Positions 55,087 through 64,000 of a stretch of 64,000 nucleotides of DNA are shown in pieces. The notes beneath the pieces were generated by a model. The model saw only the letters and a list, made by a program, of their open reading frames with translations. It did no database searches and was not told the DNA's origin. The DNA lies in the NCBI GenBank assembly GCA_012656075.1, contig JAAKBF010000063.1, positions 124,001 to 188,000 on the forward strand, given 5' to 3'. The position numbers and the translations under genes were made by a program. Numbering within the stretch: the stretch's first letter is position 1; every line of letters begins with the position of its first letter. This stretch comes from Phytophthora hibernalis. Lineage: Eukaryota > Oomycota > Peronosporomycetes > Peronosporales > Peronosporaceae.

Positions 55087-56510
55087 ATGCCTCCCACCAA
55101 ACGCCCGCGGACGTCGAGGCCTCGACCGACCAGCAGTCGGTGGACCTCATCATCTTCGCCGCCTTCGTTATCCCCGTCGTGCCTAGCAACGAGGTGCTCT
55201 TAGACCATGCCATTGTCGTTGACAACGCGCGCATCGTGGCGCTGCTGCCGCGTGACGAGGCCCGGTGCCGCTTCGTGGGCGCGGTGGAGCGCCACCTGCC
55301 CGCGCACATCGTGACGCCCGGCCTCGTGAACCTGCACACGCATTCGGCCATGACACTGCTGCGCGGCCTGGCGGACGACAAGCCGCTGTGCGACTGGCTG
55401 GCGCAGGACATCTGGCCCACCGAGGGCGCGTTCGTCGGACCCGACTTCATCCGCGACGGCATGACGCACGCCGTGGCCGAGATGCTGCGCTGCGGCACCA
55501 CGTGCTGCAACGACATGTACTTCTTCCCGGACGCCGTGTGCCGCGTGCTGGAGGAGACGGGCTTCCGCGGCGCCGTGGGCCAGATCGTCATGGAGTTCCC
55601 AGGCCCGTACGGCTCCGGACCGGACGACTACCTGGCCAAGGCGCAACCGAACCTCGAGAAGTACGCGCCCGGCCGCCACGACCTCATCACGGTCACCATG
55701 GCTCCGCACGCGCCCTACACGGTCTCGGACCAGAGTCTGCAGCGCGCGGACGCCCTCGCCAAAGAGCACAAGGCGCACGTGCACATGCATCTGCACGAGA
55801 CGGCGGGCGAGTGCCACGAAAGCGAGACGCTGAACCGCCAGTCCATGAGCTGCCACCAGAGCGAGCACAAGCTGCGGCCGCTGGCCAACCTCAAGCGCAT
55901 GGGATTGCTCTCGGACCACCTCATCTGCGCGCACATGACGCATCTCACACCGAACGAGATGGACGACGTGGCCGCGGCGGGTGCGCACGTGGCGCACTGC
56001 CCGTCGTCCAACCTCAAGCTGGCGTCCGGCATCGCGCCCGTGGCGGCCATGCTCCAGCGCGGCATCAACGTGGGCCTCGGCACGGACGGTGCGGCCAGCA
56101 ACAACTCGCTCGACATGCTGGGCGAGATGAAGCTGGCCGCCGTCCTGGCCAAGGCGCAGACGCTCGAGAGCTCCAGCGTGCCAGCGGTGGCCGCGCTGCA
56201 GATGGCCACGCTCAACGGCGCCCGTGCACTGGGTCTCGAGAAGGACATTGGGTCTATTGAAGTGGGCAAGCGCGCGGACGTGATGGCCGTCGAGTGCGAC
56301 AGCATCGAGATGCTCCCCATGTACAGCGCCATCAGCCACGTCGTGTACGTCGCCGGCCGCGAGCATGTGTCGGACGTCTGGATCAATGGCAAGCACCTGC
56401 TGAACGACCACAAGCTCACGACCATCGACGAGGCTCAAGTCAAGGAGACGGCGCGCAAGTGGGCCACGCGCATCATCGCCCACCGCGAGCAGCAGAAGAG
56501 CGACGAGTAA
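55087..56510 (+). CDS. Amidohydrolase of the SAH / 5'-methylthioadenosine deaminase family
   Basis: The frame 55140-56510 encodes about 456 residues with all the metal-site motifs of the family: LVNLHTHSAMTLLRG (HxH), APHAPYTVS, HVHMHLHETAGE, the substrate-loop AHCPSSNLKLASG and LGTDGAASNNSLDM (catalytic Asp). These enzymes deaminate S-adenosylhomocysteine, methylthioadenosine or related aminopyrimidine/triazine compounds in the cytosol, linking to methionine salvage; the exact substrate cannot be decided here. The frame begins without an ATG. The nearest ATG (55087, MPPTKRP) is one base out of frame, so a base is probably missing near 55107. It converges with the elicitin-like gene 60 bp downstream. 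The coding region is GC-rich, with a long open antisense frame. Confidence 0.88.
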
Positions 56511-56569
56511 AAGTGTTTAGAGGACAATACAAGTGTTCATGAAGGACGGTTGCTACTGTGGTTTGCTGT

Positions 56570-57037
56570 CTACGAGCGCAGTAGCGCCATGAGGTCGCTC
56601 AGTTCGTCCATGGGGACGGAGTGGCCCAGGATGGTCATGATGTTGTCCGTCGTGTGGCCGAGTGAATCTTCATCCTCCGTTTTGCTCACTGCACGCTCGT
56701 GCAGACTGCACTTGGTGGCGATGGACACGGCGACCGTGAGGTTGAGAGCGTGACGACCGATCACCACCTCGCAGTCGGGCAGGAGACCCGAGGACAGCGT
56801 CGTGTTGAGCAGCGTCTGACACGCGGAACTGCTGCAGAATCCCGTGGTCTGGTTGAGCGACGGAGACGCGAAGGACAGCAGCGTGTAGTTGCTGTCGGTC
56901 TGGCAGGTGGCGAAGTTGTTGTCGAAGGCGAGTGGCTGCAGCGCGTTGTACACTTGGAGGACGGTGCAGTTCTCAGCGTTAACCAAGTTGATAGAGACGA
57001 GCAGCACAACTGCGAGGAAGGTGGTCAGTGTCTGCAT
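56570..57037 (-). CDS. Elicitin-like secreted protein with C-terminal tail
   Basis: 155 residues from ATG 57037. The signal peptide (MQTLTTFLAVVLLVSINLVNA) is followed by an elicitin-like domain with ENCTVLQVYNALQPL, FATCQTDSNYTLLS and the diagnostic CSSSACQTLL...LPDC spacing, then a tail of about 45 residues (RAVSKTEDEDSLGHTTDNIM, ILGHSVPMDELSDLMALLRS). Several NxS/T sites (NCT, NYT, NQT, NTT, NLT) suggest glycosylation. It is an apoplastic protein by family. The frame is intact, and it is the functional-looking paralogue of the broken gene at 54437. Confidence 0.87.
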   Translation of the reverse strand: MQTLTTFLAVVLLVSINLVNAENCTVLQVYNALQPLAFDNNFATCQTDSNYTLLSFASPSLNQTTGFCSSSACQTLLNTTLSSGLLPDCEVVIGRHALNLTVAVSIATKCSLHERAVSKTEDEDSLGHTTDNIMTILGHSVPMDELSDLMALLRS

Positions 57038-57287
57038 GGTGGGGGCGGCACGATGCAAGTTTCAGAGTGGCAAAGATTAACAGGGACGTTGCTCGGGTGA
57101 AGGCGACATTCGGAGCCCTGAGGTGTTGCAACTTACAGCATTGCAGACATCGAGGGAGTGTTCAACGTCCAGATATCGACCATCTTCGAAACCAGTTGAG
57201 GACGACACCTTGCTGGGATATCCCACCCACCCGATATGACGAGGCCTTCGGGGTGGAATGGGTGGCGTGGCTGACGATGGCAGCACT

Positions 57288-57306
57288 GGTCATTCCTCAT
57301 TCTGCC
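57288..57306 (+). promoter_or_regulatory. Oomycete initiator-like element
   Basis: GGTCATTCCTCATTCTGCC closely fits the oomycete initiator (TCATTYYNCAWTTT core), 15 bp before the ATG at 57321. The short spacing gives a very short leader, usual in oomycetes. Confidence 0.5.
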
Positions 57307-57320
57307 TCGCACCACGCAAG

Positions 57321-57749
57321 ATGAAGACCTCGACTGCGTCTGTGTTCTTCGCTTTGGCCTTGACTTCTTTCAGCAGAGCCGAGTTCACGGTGCTCATGTA
57401 CACCGACAGCAGGTTCGAAGACTACGTTGGCCAAGTTCGATTCGACTCGACAGATCGGTGCTACCCGATTTGTGCAGACAGCGAGGCGGTCGCTGCTTTC
57501 GTCTGGGACCCCGAGCCTCAAGGGACTCAGCTCGTGGTTTTCGAGAATGTCGAGTGTCAAGGCAGATCCGTCACGGGAGGACGGATGACCGGCGCCGAGT
57601 TTTCTGCCATCGCGTCGAAACACAAAGTGCGGTCGTTTATCCTGTCAACGGCGACAAGTTTCGCTCCTACACGAGGCATCGTGCACTCGTGCGATGAGAA
57701 GACCGATCTCGTCTACAAAGCTTACAACGATACTGCCGTCTGGATGTAG
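57321..57749 (+). CDS. Small secreted protein, unknown function
   Basis: 142 residues with a signal peptide (MKTSTASVFFALALTSFSRA). The mature part starts EFTVLMYTDSRFEDYVGQVR and has four cysteines (CYPIC, VECQG, HSCDE), which could form two disulphides, and a beta-rich look (TQLVVFENVECQG, VRSFILSTATSF). No RXLR or LFLAK motif is seen, so it is not a classical cytoplasmic effector. The start is chosen at the first ATG after the initiator-like site. Family not recognised. Confidence 0.75.
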   Translation: MKTSTASVFFALALTSFSRAEFTVLMYTDSRFEDYVGQVRFDSTDRCYPICADSEAVAAFVWDPEPQGTQLVVFENVECQGRSVTGGRMTGAEFSAIASKHKVRSFILSTATSFAPTRGIVHSCDEKTDLVYKAYNDTAVWM

Positions 57750-57992
57750 ATGGTTGAGAAGTTGGCTGATTGAGAACAACTATTGAGCATATTATAATAC
57801 GTGTTAGTCTGTGCTTCCGACAATTCTAAACAACAGCTACGATACAGTCATTTCTTCTGGTGCTGCGATGGGGAGAAGTGGTAGGCAGTTTGACAATTGA
57901 GGAACGCGCACAAACCAGAGTTGAATTGAGATGACTGGTGGCGCTGCACGGACACTTAAACATGAAGAATTTCCACCGCTAATCGCCTCTTG
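57750..57992. other. Short intergenic gap between converging genes
   Basis: No feature was seen. Confidence 0.5.
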
Positions 57993-59819
57993 TCATCGTG
58001 AAGGTGTTGGTTGAGCGAAATGGTGTCCAAGTTTCCATGGAGGGGTGGCCGAAAGTTGGGTATCTGTTGGTGTCTCCGCGGTTGTCGTCGATTCGTCGGA
58101 GGCGAACCTGTCGATGGTCTCCGGGGTTGTCGTCGATGCGTCGGAGGTGGAGCTGTCGCTTATCTCCGGTGTTGTTGTGGATGGGTCGGAGGTGGAGCTG
58201 TCGATGGTCATGGCCTCGTCCGTTGATGTGATGTCTGATGCACTAGCCAACTGATCATCCGTCATCTTGAGGTAATGGAACGCATACTTCCTCTTCCAGT
58301 TGGCCACCTTCACCTGCCTCCGGCCATCCTTGACATCTTCGACACGGTTGTAACACATAGTGTGCTGGGTGCTCGGAATATTGAAGTTTTTCGAATTCGG
58401 CATTGAAATCTTCCACGCCAAAGTTGTCGTCGTACCAGAGGCAATCCAAGGTTTCGCCTTGCTCAAGTGCTTCAGTATTTGTGCTGGTGTTGGCGACAGC
58501 GGATTCGTAGATGTCTTGAAAGAGATTGAAACTACGACCAACCGCCTTCTTCTTTCTGTCAGCTGTGACCGGAACGTCCACGAAACGAGCATCAAACAGC
58601 TTTCTCGTGTGGCTCTTAGGACACGAAAGGCCTTCACGTTGCAGGAAGGTGAACATGTCGTCTGATGCGTACGAGTAAGACAAATTGCCCAAGTCGGTAG
58701 TGTCGACGTAGCGCCAGTACTCTTTCGGCTGGTACGCAAAACCTCCCAAGTCGAGGGTGGTTTTCCACCGGAATTCTCGTCTGACCGACTGCGTTCCAGT
58801 ACATCGTCATTGTTGACAACGAGGTTGGTGAGACGTAGGGATAGTCAGCGATGGCACAGCTCTGAAACGAGTATGCACCGGTCTTTTCTCGTTGTCCGTC
58901 AATTCTCGTCCGATTTGGCAGTTGAAGTAGAGCTGCTGGATCAAATCAACAGTAGCGCTATTCGTACGAAAGATTTTTCAGCGAGACAATTAGCACCACG
59001 AATACATAACATAGCGATAAATGGTGAGGGACGTACTGATGGCTGTAAAACACGGGATCGGCGGATGTCGGATAGGAAGCCAATGCGCCCATGGCTGTGT
59101 TGTGGATGGATTGGTGCATCCCGTAGTGGATGTTCTGGGAGAACCAGGAGTAGCCGTACTGGAGGCTGAGGTATTTCGCGAGAGAGGAGTAGCAAATGCC
59201 GGAAGGAGGGAGCACTGTCGACCACAAGCCTCGGGGAATGCAACCAGCGCAGGAAGACCCGCTCATCGAAGATTTCTCACAGAAATTAGTGAAGTCAGCG
59301 TATTGTGATGATGATCCGTCCACGCAGTTGCCGTTGACGGTGTATCCGTTCACTGTAAGCGACGTTGGGGGCCCGCGCTACCTCCCATGTCCTTCAAGAA
59401 CGTCGAGCAGTTCTCGAACGAGGTGCACGAATTGGCCAGGAATTTGGCGTAGTCGGCAAAGTAGTCCCAGTACGGAATCGTGATGCATGCATACCTCGTG
59501 CCGAGACTGCGCAGCATTTCTTCGTACGCGAGCAGGTAGCGCCGGTGCCAGTAGATCATACCGCAGGTGTTGTGGGCCTCCTTGAAAGAAGCACGATCCG
59601 AGTGCACTTCCACGAAAAGCGCATGATATCCGGTGCTCATTGCCGTAGAGATGGCATCTCGATACAGCTTTTGTCGTCAACAGAGAGGGCGTCCCATGAG
59701 TAGCGAACACGGGACCCGCAGACTCCATTAGTCGGATAAACACCCGCGCTGGTGCTCACCACAAGTGAAATGGAGACGAGGAGTGCGAGGAGCTGAGACT
59801 TTGGGTGGCGAGGAGCCAT
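57993..59819 (-). pseudogene. Secreted tyrosinase-like protein 1, multiple frameshifts
   Basis: ATG 59819 gives a signal peptide (KSQLLALLVSISLVVSTSAG). Frames then change near 59680, 59380, 58875, 58745 and 58355, most of them explained by a missing base in a short homopolymer. The domain pieces are in order: GYHALFVEVH and IYWHRRYLLAYEEMLR (CuA, with the WHRR histidine present), CITIPYWDYFADYAKF, HYGMHQSIHNTAMG (CuB, H-x3-H). A 79-nt intron follows (58958-59036, GTACGT...GAATAG), after which S-H-H-ATVDL restores the last CuB histidine. The C-terminal half matches tyrosinase 2 (PKEYWRYVDTTDLG, CPKSHTRKLFDARF), then a Ser/Thr/Pro-rich repeat tail at 58005-58240. Tyrosinases oxidise phenols with two coppers. 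It is either a pseudogene or a gene with several miscalls. Confidence 0.75.
58005..58240 (-). repeat. Degenerate 45-60 bp repeats encoding Ser/Thr-rich tail of tyrosinase 1
   Basis: Three to four imperfect copies encode units like DSSTSDASTTTPE, DSSTSDPSTTTPE and DRFASDESTTTAE. They look like a mucin-type or wall-linking tail added to the C-terminus; the paralogue at 61090 lacks it. Confidence 0.75.
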
Positions 59820-61089
59820 AACGTTTGAAATGAATCAACTCTTCGGCACGTCCGGCTCGAGCTACTAGTCGGTTTAACAGCTCAACATGCAGTCACACGT
59901 ACGACGCCAAACCATAGAAGAAGGAAACGTAGACCGAAAAAGGATGAATGCAGCATGGAGCATTGCGTAGAAAGCGCCTTGGTAGGTTGTAGGTTTTCCG
60001 CGAAATGTAGTCAAACAACGTGGATAGCAACGCCGCCTGGTGGCATTTTACTGAACACTCCGTTCTCCATAGCAGTGTGTGGAGATTAATAGCGGAAAGG
60101 CAAACCCGTTTCAGATGGAGAGCAGTCATTGCAACAGGGAGCAAGTCGATACAGAAATAATTCAGATGCCCGAGCATGAGTGCCAACGAAATCGTTAGCA
60201 ACACTTTTGGGCCTTATGAGGACGTGGATCGACAAAAATGTTACGTCCAGTTTGCCCCTCCCCGAGAATTTCGTTCAAAACTTCAGGCAGGAAATAGTCA
60301 CCCCATCCTGCTTTGACTAAGAGCGTCTACCACTTTGTGTCGGTAGGCGAAACCAACCGGACAAATTGCTTATCCCACTTCATGACTGGGCTGTACCGAG
60401 CGCTGTCAATGATGTGTTTCGATGATTTTCAAGCGCCGTCCAGCACATGCTTCCGATGTAGCAACACTTTTTCCGTCCGAAACTGATCAGCAGGCCAGAC
60501 AAACACTTTGTGTGCTATCACTTAGCTTTTCTGCTGGAGGCTCAGGTTGGTACCGTACCGGCCTGCCGCCATTTTCAATGGCAATAATGCTATCATCGCG
60601 GAGCCCCTGAAAGAGCGAAGCAAGTGACGTGTGCTGAGTTTTCTTCCATGTCCACAGTAAAGAGTAGCGTGACTCACACAGAACTGAACATGGTTGCCGA
60701 TACCGTAGAGATGCCTCATCACGACGCACTAGCGAGTCGTTGCTCACCAAATATGAGCTCACTGGAGACTTGGTTTGTCTTTTCTTGTATTGCCATTCAT
60801 CGCGTTAATCCGGCCACAGTCAGACCGGCGTTTCACTAGCCGGGACTCTTTCTGGCCTTGTGTGTCGCCATCGACGGTTCTCTCGCCTGTCCGAGGCAAG
60901 TTCAGTTGCCGCTGCTTCGTGTTTAAATTAACGGGGTTCCAATTGGTATTACCTTGGGGTTCGTCTGACTCGCGGTTCTCCGTGTTGTTTGTCCTTGAAG
61001 TAGACTAGCGAAAGAGAATCAACACCTTGAAGTCAAGCCTGTGTTTGTCATGGTGAGTCCGCGCTACTTTTCAAATCGCAGTCTAGGCA
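59820..61089. other. Shared upstream region of two divergent tyrosinase genes
   Basis: 1.27 kb without a convincing gene. TTCATTTCAAACGTT, directly before the tyrosinase 1 start on the minus strand, resembles the oomycete initiator core only partly. It probably contains both promoters. Confidence 0.5.
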
Positions 61090-62912
61090 ATGCGTTTCGT
61101 TCACGGACATGTGCTCGGTCTGCTGCTCTTCGTGAGTTTACTGCTGCGTTTCGGTGGTCGGGTCGATGCTCAAACCACCGTGTGCCCCACCCGAGTCCGT
61201 AAGGCTTGGGGTGCCATGACTGCAGCGGAGCAAAGTTTGTACGTCGAGGCTCTTGGCGTTGGGATGCAACGGGGATACCACATCCTGTTCACGGAATTGG
61301 GGTCCGACGAAGCTTCGTCCACAGAGTTCCTCCGCACCTGCGGCTTCCTGTACTGGAATCGCCGCTTCATCCTCGCCTACGAGAAAATGCTGCGCAGTCT
61401 CGATCAAAAGTACGCGAGTGTGACGATCCCGTACTGGGACTACTTCGCAGACTACGCGCGATTTCTGGAAGGGAAGTGCGAGAACAATGGGACTTCACTG
61501 GAAGCTTGTTCGTCGATTCTTCTGGGACTCGGCGGATCGCAAGGCCCAACTCGTACGCTGAACATCAATGGGAGACAAGTCTCAGGAAACTGTGTGACCG
61601 AAGCGCCGGCAAACTCGTTTTGCGAGAGCTCCACTATCACGAACCCCACTGAATGCTTGGGGTGCATTTCTCGTTCCAATTGGGGTAAAACTTTTCCAGC
61701 CGGTTTTCGTTATGCCGCCATCGGAGTGGTGCTGGGAGAAGCCAATGGCTTTCCGAGACGTAACCCAAGGCATCCAGCTTGGGACGCACAGTACGTTGTA
61801 GCCGTCAACGTGATCTGGTCATTATCGGTACTTACTTTTCGTTTTGGCGTTTACATGTAGATGCCATGCACAATGTGTTATCTTCTACACTTGCCACTTA
61901 TGTGAGCCCAGCAGACCCAATCTTCTTCAGCATTCAGTACGTGCTAATGATGCAGTAGCAGCACAGGTGTATCAGCTTCTCACACCGATAATTCCAATCG
62001 CTCTTGTTTCCCAGCGCCACAGTAGATCTGCTGCATCAACTCTACCTCGAATGTCAACTCGGTGACAACGTGGTTCCGACGAACCAAAATGTGTCTCGGT
62101 GGGCGTTCCAGCAGTGTGTATATCGTGACGAAGTGAGCCCAACCGCAACTTCAAACGTGACGCAGCTCTGGATGGTCAACGAATTCTACCCGTCCTCTAA
62201 GGCGGCCATTCGCGCAGAGGACCAACCCAAGCTTGGCCAATTTTTCAAACCCCTCCCTTCCCAGTACTGGGAGCTCGTGAACAGCAACCAGCTTGGATTA
62301 AACTCTTACGGCTACCAGCGCGATGAGCTCATTAAAAACTTGCAGCGCTATGGCTTTGTGTGTCCGAAGCGCTCGACTAGTTTGTCGGCTGATGTCGCAG
62401 CGAAACCCAATTTGGCGTCTTCTACAACCAGCATGGAGGAAGGCGTGACACCAACTGCTCTCTGCAAGTTGCGTCAAATGCGGGGTGGACAGGAGAATGT
62501 TAGCGATGTTGAGACTGCCGCATTCAAGAGAGAGCAACAAGATCGTACCTTGGTGCAGCAGCAATCAATTGAGCTTCTGGACTCCACCTTGGTTAGCACA
62601 CTGGAGGTTGACGGAACTATGAGAACAGCGTTCAAGCAGGCCGAGCTCATCGAATGTGAATATCACTTCGAGACCACGGGTGGCGTTGTGGACTACTCGC
62701 CTTACTTCCGTCGTCAATTCGGCATCAAGTCCGAAGACCATCCTCGTTGCTGGGAGCTCGTTTACCAAATGCGGGCTGGTCAAAAGAGGATCCGCGTCCA
62801 AAACTGGCGAGACATCGTCCGCGATCATGCAAGAAAACCCAAACTCCGTTTCAGCAACCACAAGCGAGCAAGTAAAGAGAGGCGTGTACAGGCTGCAGAA
62901 CCGTGCTATTGA
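61090..62912 (+). CDS. Secreted tyrosinase-like protein 2, three exons, CuA His replaced by Asn
   Basis: Exons are 61090-61790, 61861-61936 and 62015-62912, with introns of 70 nt (GTACGT...CATGTAG) and 78 nt (GTACGT...TTCCCAG). The joined length is 1675 nt, one base too many, and similarity to tyrosinase 1 places an extra base near 61752 (GGCTTTCCGAGAC). The signal peptide is MRFVHGHVLGLLLFVSLLLR...VDA. The catalytic domain has RGYHILFTEL, IPYWDYFADYARF, GTHNAMHNVLS (CuB H-x3-H across intron 1), DPIFFSIHATVDLLHQLY (last CuB His across intron 2). The CuA motif reads LYWNRRFILAYEKML, with Asn (AAT, 61357-61359) where tyrosinase 1 has WHRR. The C-terminal half (CPKRSTSLSADVAAK, YSPYFRRQFGIKSEDHPRCW) is shared with tyrosinase 1. 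Family certain; catalytic competence doubtful. Confidence 0.85.
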
Positions 62913-63041
62913 TCTGATTGTTCACCAAACTTGTTGTCTATAAGCAAACACGGTAGGTAGGCTATCACAGCACCGGGTAGTAGTACAAACGAGGCGCCAA
63001 ACGCATAGAGAAGCGGTCACTTACTTGCGATAATCGAAAGC

Positions 63042-64000
63042 TCAGTACTCCTTCAGCGTCAGTCTCGGCACGATGTTCATGGCCTGTAACTCTTGGAACA
63101 GCAGCTTACAGGCATACGGGATCCGAATGCTCACAACCTTCTCTTCAGACTTGCAGTGCTGGCACCAGCCTTCGTAACCAAGCATGCGGCAGCCCTGACA
63201 GACGTCCGCACTGAAGGCGTCACTGGAGAGCATGAGACGCTCCATAAGCAGCATACTGGCACCGTAACCAATAAGACAATCGCGCTCCATTTCTCCCAGA
63301 CGCAGACCACCGTCGCGTGAGCGACCTTCAGTAGGCTGGCGAGTGAGAACGGCACGAGGACCACGAGCACGAGCGTGCATCTTGTCCATAACCATGTGCT
63401 TCAGTTTTTGGTAGTAGATCGGTCCCATGAAGATGTAGCACTCGATCGGCTCGCCCGTAATACCAGACGTGAGGTAGTCCTTGCCAGAGTAGTTAAAGCC
63501 GTTCTTCACCAGTTCACGCGAGCAATCCAGAACATGATCAGCCGAGCCATACTTCTCACCGAAAGCCGTACCGTATGCCCGACGACCTGTTAGAACACCA
63601 GCCTTACCAGCGATCAACTCAATCATCTTTCCGACAGTCATACGACTAGGGAAACCGTGAGGGTTCATGATCAGATCGGGGCAGATACCTTGGTCGTTGA
63701 ACGGCATGTCTTCCTGGTTGCGGATAGTACCGCACACACCCTTCTGACCGTGACGACTACTAAATTTGTCGCCAATTTCAGGACGTCGCGTCTGGCGGAT
63801 CAGCACCTTCACCAAGAAATGGTTTGCTTCCGATGAGGTAAGAAGCACCTTGTCAACATAAGCCGGAATGGGCCCCTTGTATGTGGTCGGCGAAGGTGAG
63901 TACGTCACGTCGAGAGGATCACGTCCATCCACCGAGTCGTTGAACTGCGTGGGCTGCTCCTTGTTAATCATAATCGCGCCGTTCTGAACGATACCACCAA
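63042..64000 (-). CDS. RPC2: RNA polymerase III second-largest subunit, C-terminal part
   Basis: The frame is open from the right edge to a stop at 63042 (319 codons), covering the C-terminal part of a protein usually about 1,130 residues long. Hallmarks are GDKFSSRHGQKGVCG, CPDLIMNPHGFPSRMTVGKM, GKDYLTSGITGEP, HMVMDKMHARARGPRAVLTR, QPTEGRSRDGGLRLGEMERD and a C-terminal zinc site (CQGCRMLGYEGWCQHC), closing with RIPYACKLLFQELQAMNIVP. QEDMPF, LDKMHARARGP and the ending match POLR3B/RPC2 rather than the Pol I or II subunits. It forms part of the catalytic cleft and clamp of the enzyme that makes tRNA and 5S rRNA in the nucleus. The frame is intact over 959 bp. It converges with tyrosinase 2 (129 bp between stops). 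Confidence 0.95.
   Translation of the reverse strand, partial: GGIVQNGAIMINKEQPTQFNDSVDGRDPLDVTYSPSPTTYKGPIPAYVDKVLLTSSEANHFLVKVLIRQTRRPEIGDKFSSRHGQKGVCGTIRNQEDMPFNDQGICPDLIMNPHGFPSRMTVGKMIELIAGKAGVLTGRRAYGTAFGEKYGSADHVLDCSRELVKNGFNYSGKDYLTSGITGEPIECYIFMGPIYYQKLKHMVMDKMHARARGPRAVLTRQPTEGRSRDGGLRLGEMERDCLIGYGASMLLMERLMLSSDAFSADVCQGCRMLGYEGWCQHCKSEEKVVSIRIPYACKLLFQELQAMNIVPRLTLKEY

Noticed and set aside
55200..56483. 427-residue minus-strand ORF
   Set aside because: Antisense shadow of the amidohydrolase, whose plus frame has every catalytic motif.
57321..57749. RXLR or Crinkler effector call for the small secreted protein
   Set aside because: Signal peptide is present but no RXLR, dEER, LFLAK or HVLVxxP motif is visible.

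Overview
The window is oomycete nuclear DNA, almost certainly from a Phytophthora-type genome. The evidence is three elicitin-like genes, a tyrosinase pair, a bZIP with cysteine in place of the usual basic-region asparagine, intron-poor genes with short (about 60-80 nt) GT..AG introns, and decayed Copia, Gypsy, RT, Mutator-like and Tc1/mariner-like elements.

Layout. 1-5.1 kb is a gene island: an ARF-GEF of the GBF1/GNOM type (partial, minus strand), a PX-domain protein, a TBC Rab-GAP with an F-box-like N-terminus, an unrecognised gene and an elicitin-like gene. 5.2-25.6 kb is a tandem array of a unit of about 2,476 bp, each carrying a bZIP transcription factor gene with the same internal frameshift. 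There are six copies in direct tandem plus a diverged seventh, which was split by a Copia retrotransposon (TSD CATAC). A later inversion of about 3.1 kb (19128-22225) cut both the Copia element and the array. 26-50 kb is a transposon island: two solo LTRs with perfect 5-bp TSDs, a decayed RT element interrupted by a TA-flanked MITE, a decayed Gypsy element, a deleted Tc1/mariner element, a Mutator-like transposase relic, two adjacent MITEs and a second, better preserved Copia element. One host gene, a sphingomyelin-synthase-like enzyme, sits inside it at 43.6-44.8 kb. 50.8-64 kb is a second gene island: a two-exon unknown gene, a coiled-coil protein, an elicitin-like gene with frameshifts, an S-adenosylhomocysteine/methylthioadenosine deaminase-type amidohydrolase, another elicitin-like gene, a small secreted protein, a divergent pair of secreted tyrosinases, and the 3' part of RNA polymerase III subunit 2.

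Together this looks like the gene-dense/gene-sparse mosaic typical of Phytophthora. Membrane-traffic regulators sit on the left, and secreted proteins (elicitins, tyrosinases, a small secreted protein) cluster on the right. Many otherwise good genes are broken by one-base frameshifts, usually a missing base in or near a short homopolymer. Either the assembly has residual indels or several genes are young pseudogenes, and this affects every frameshift call below.
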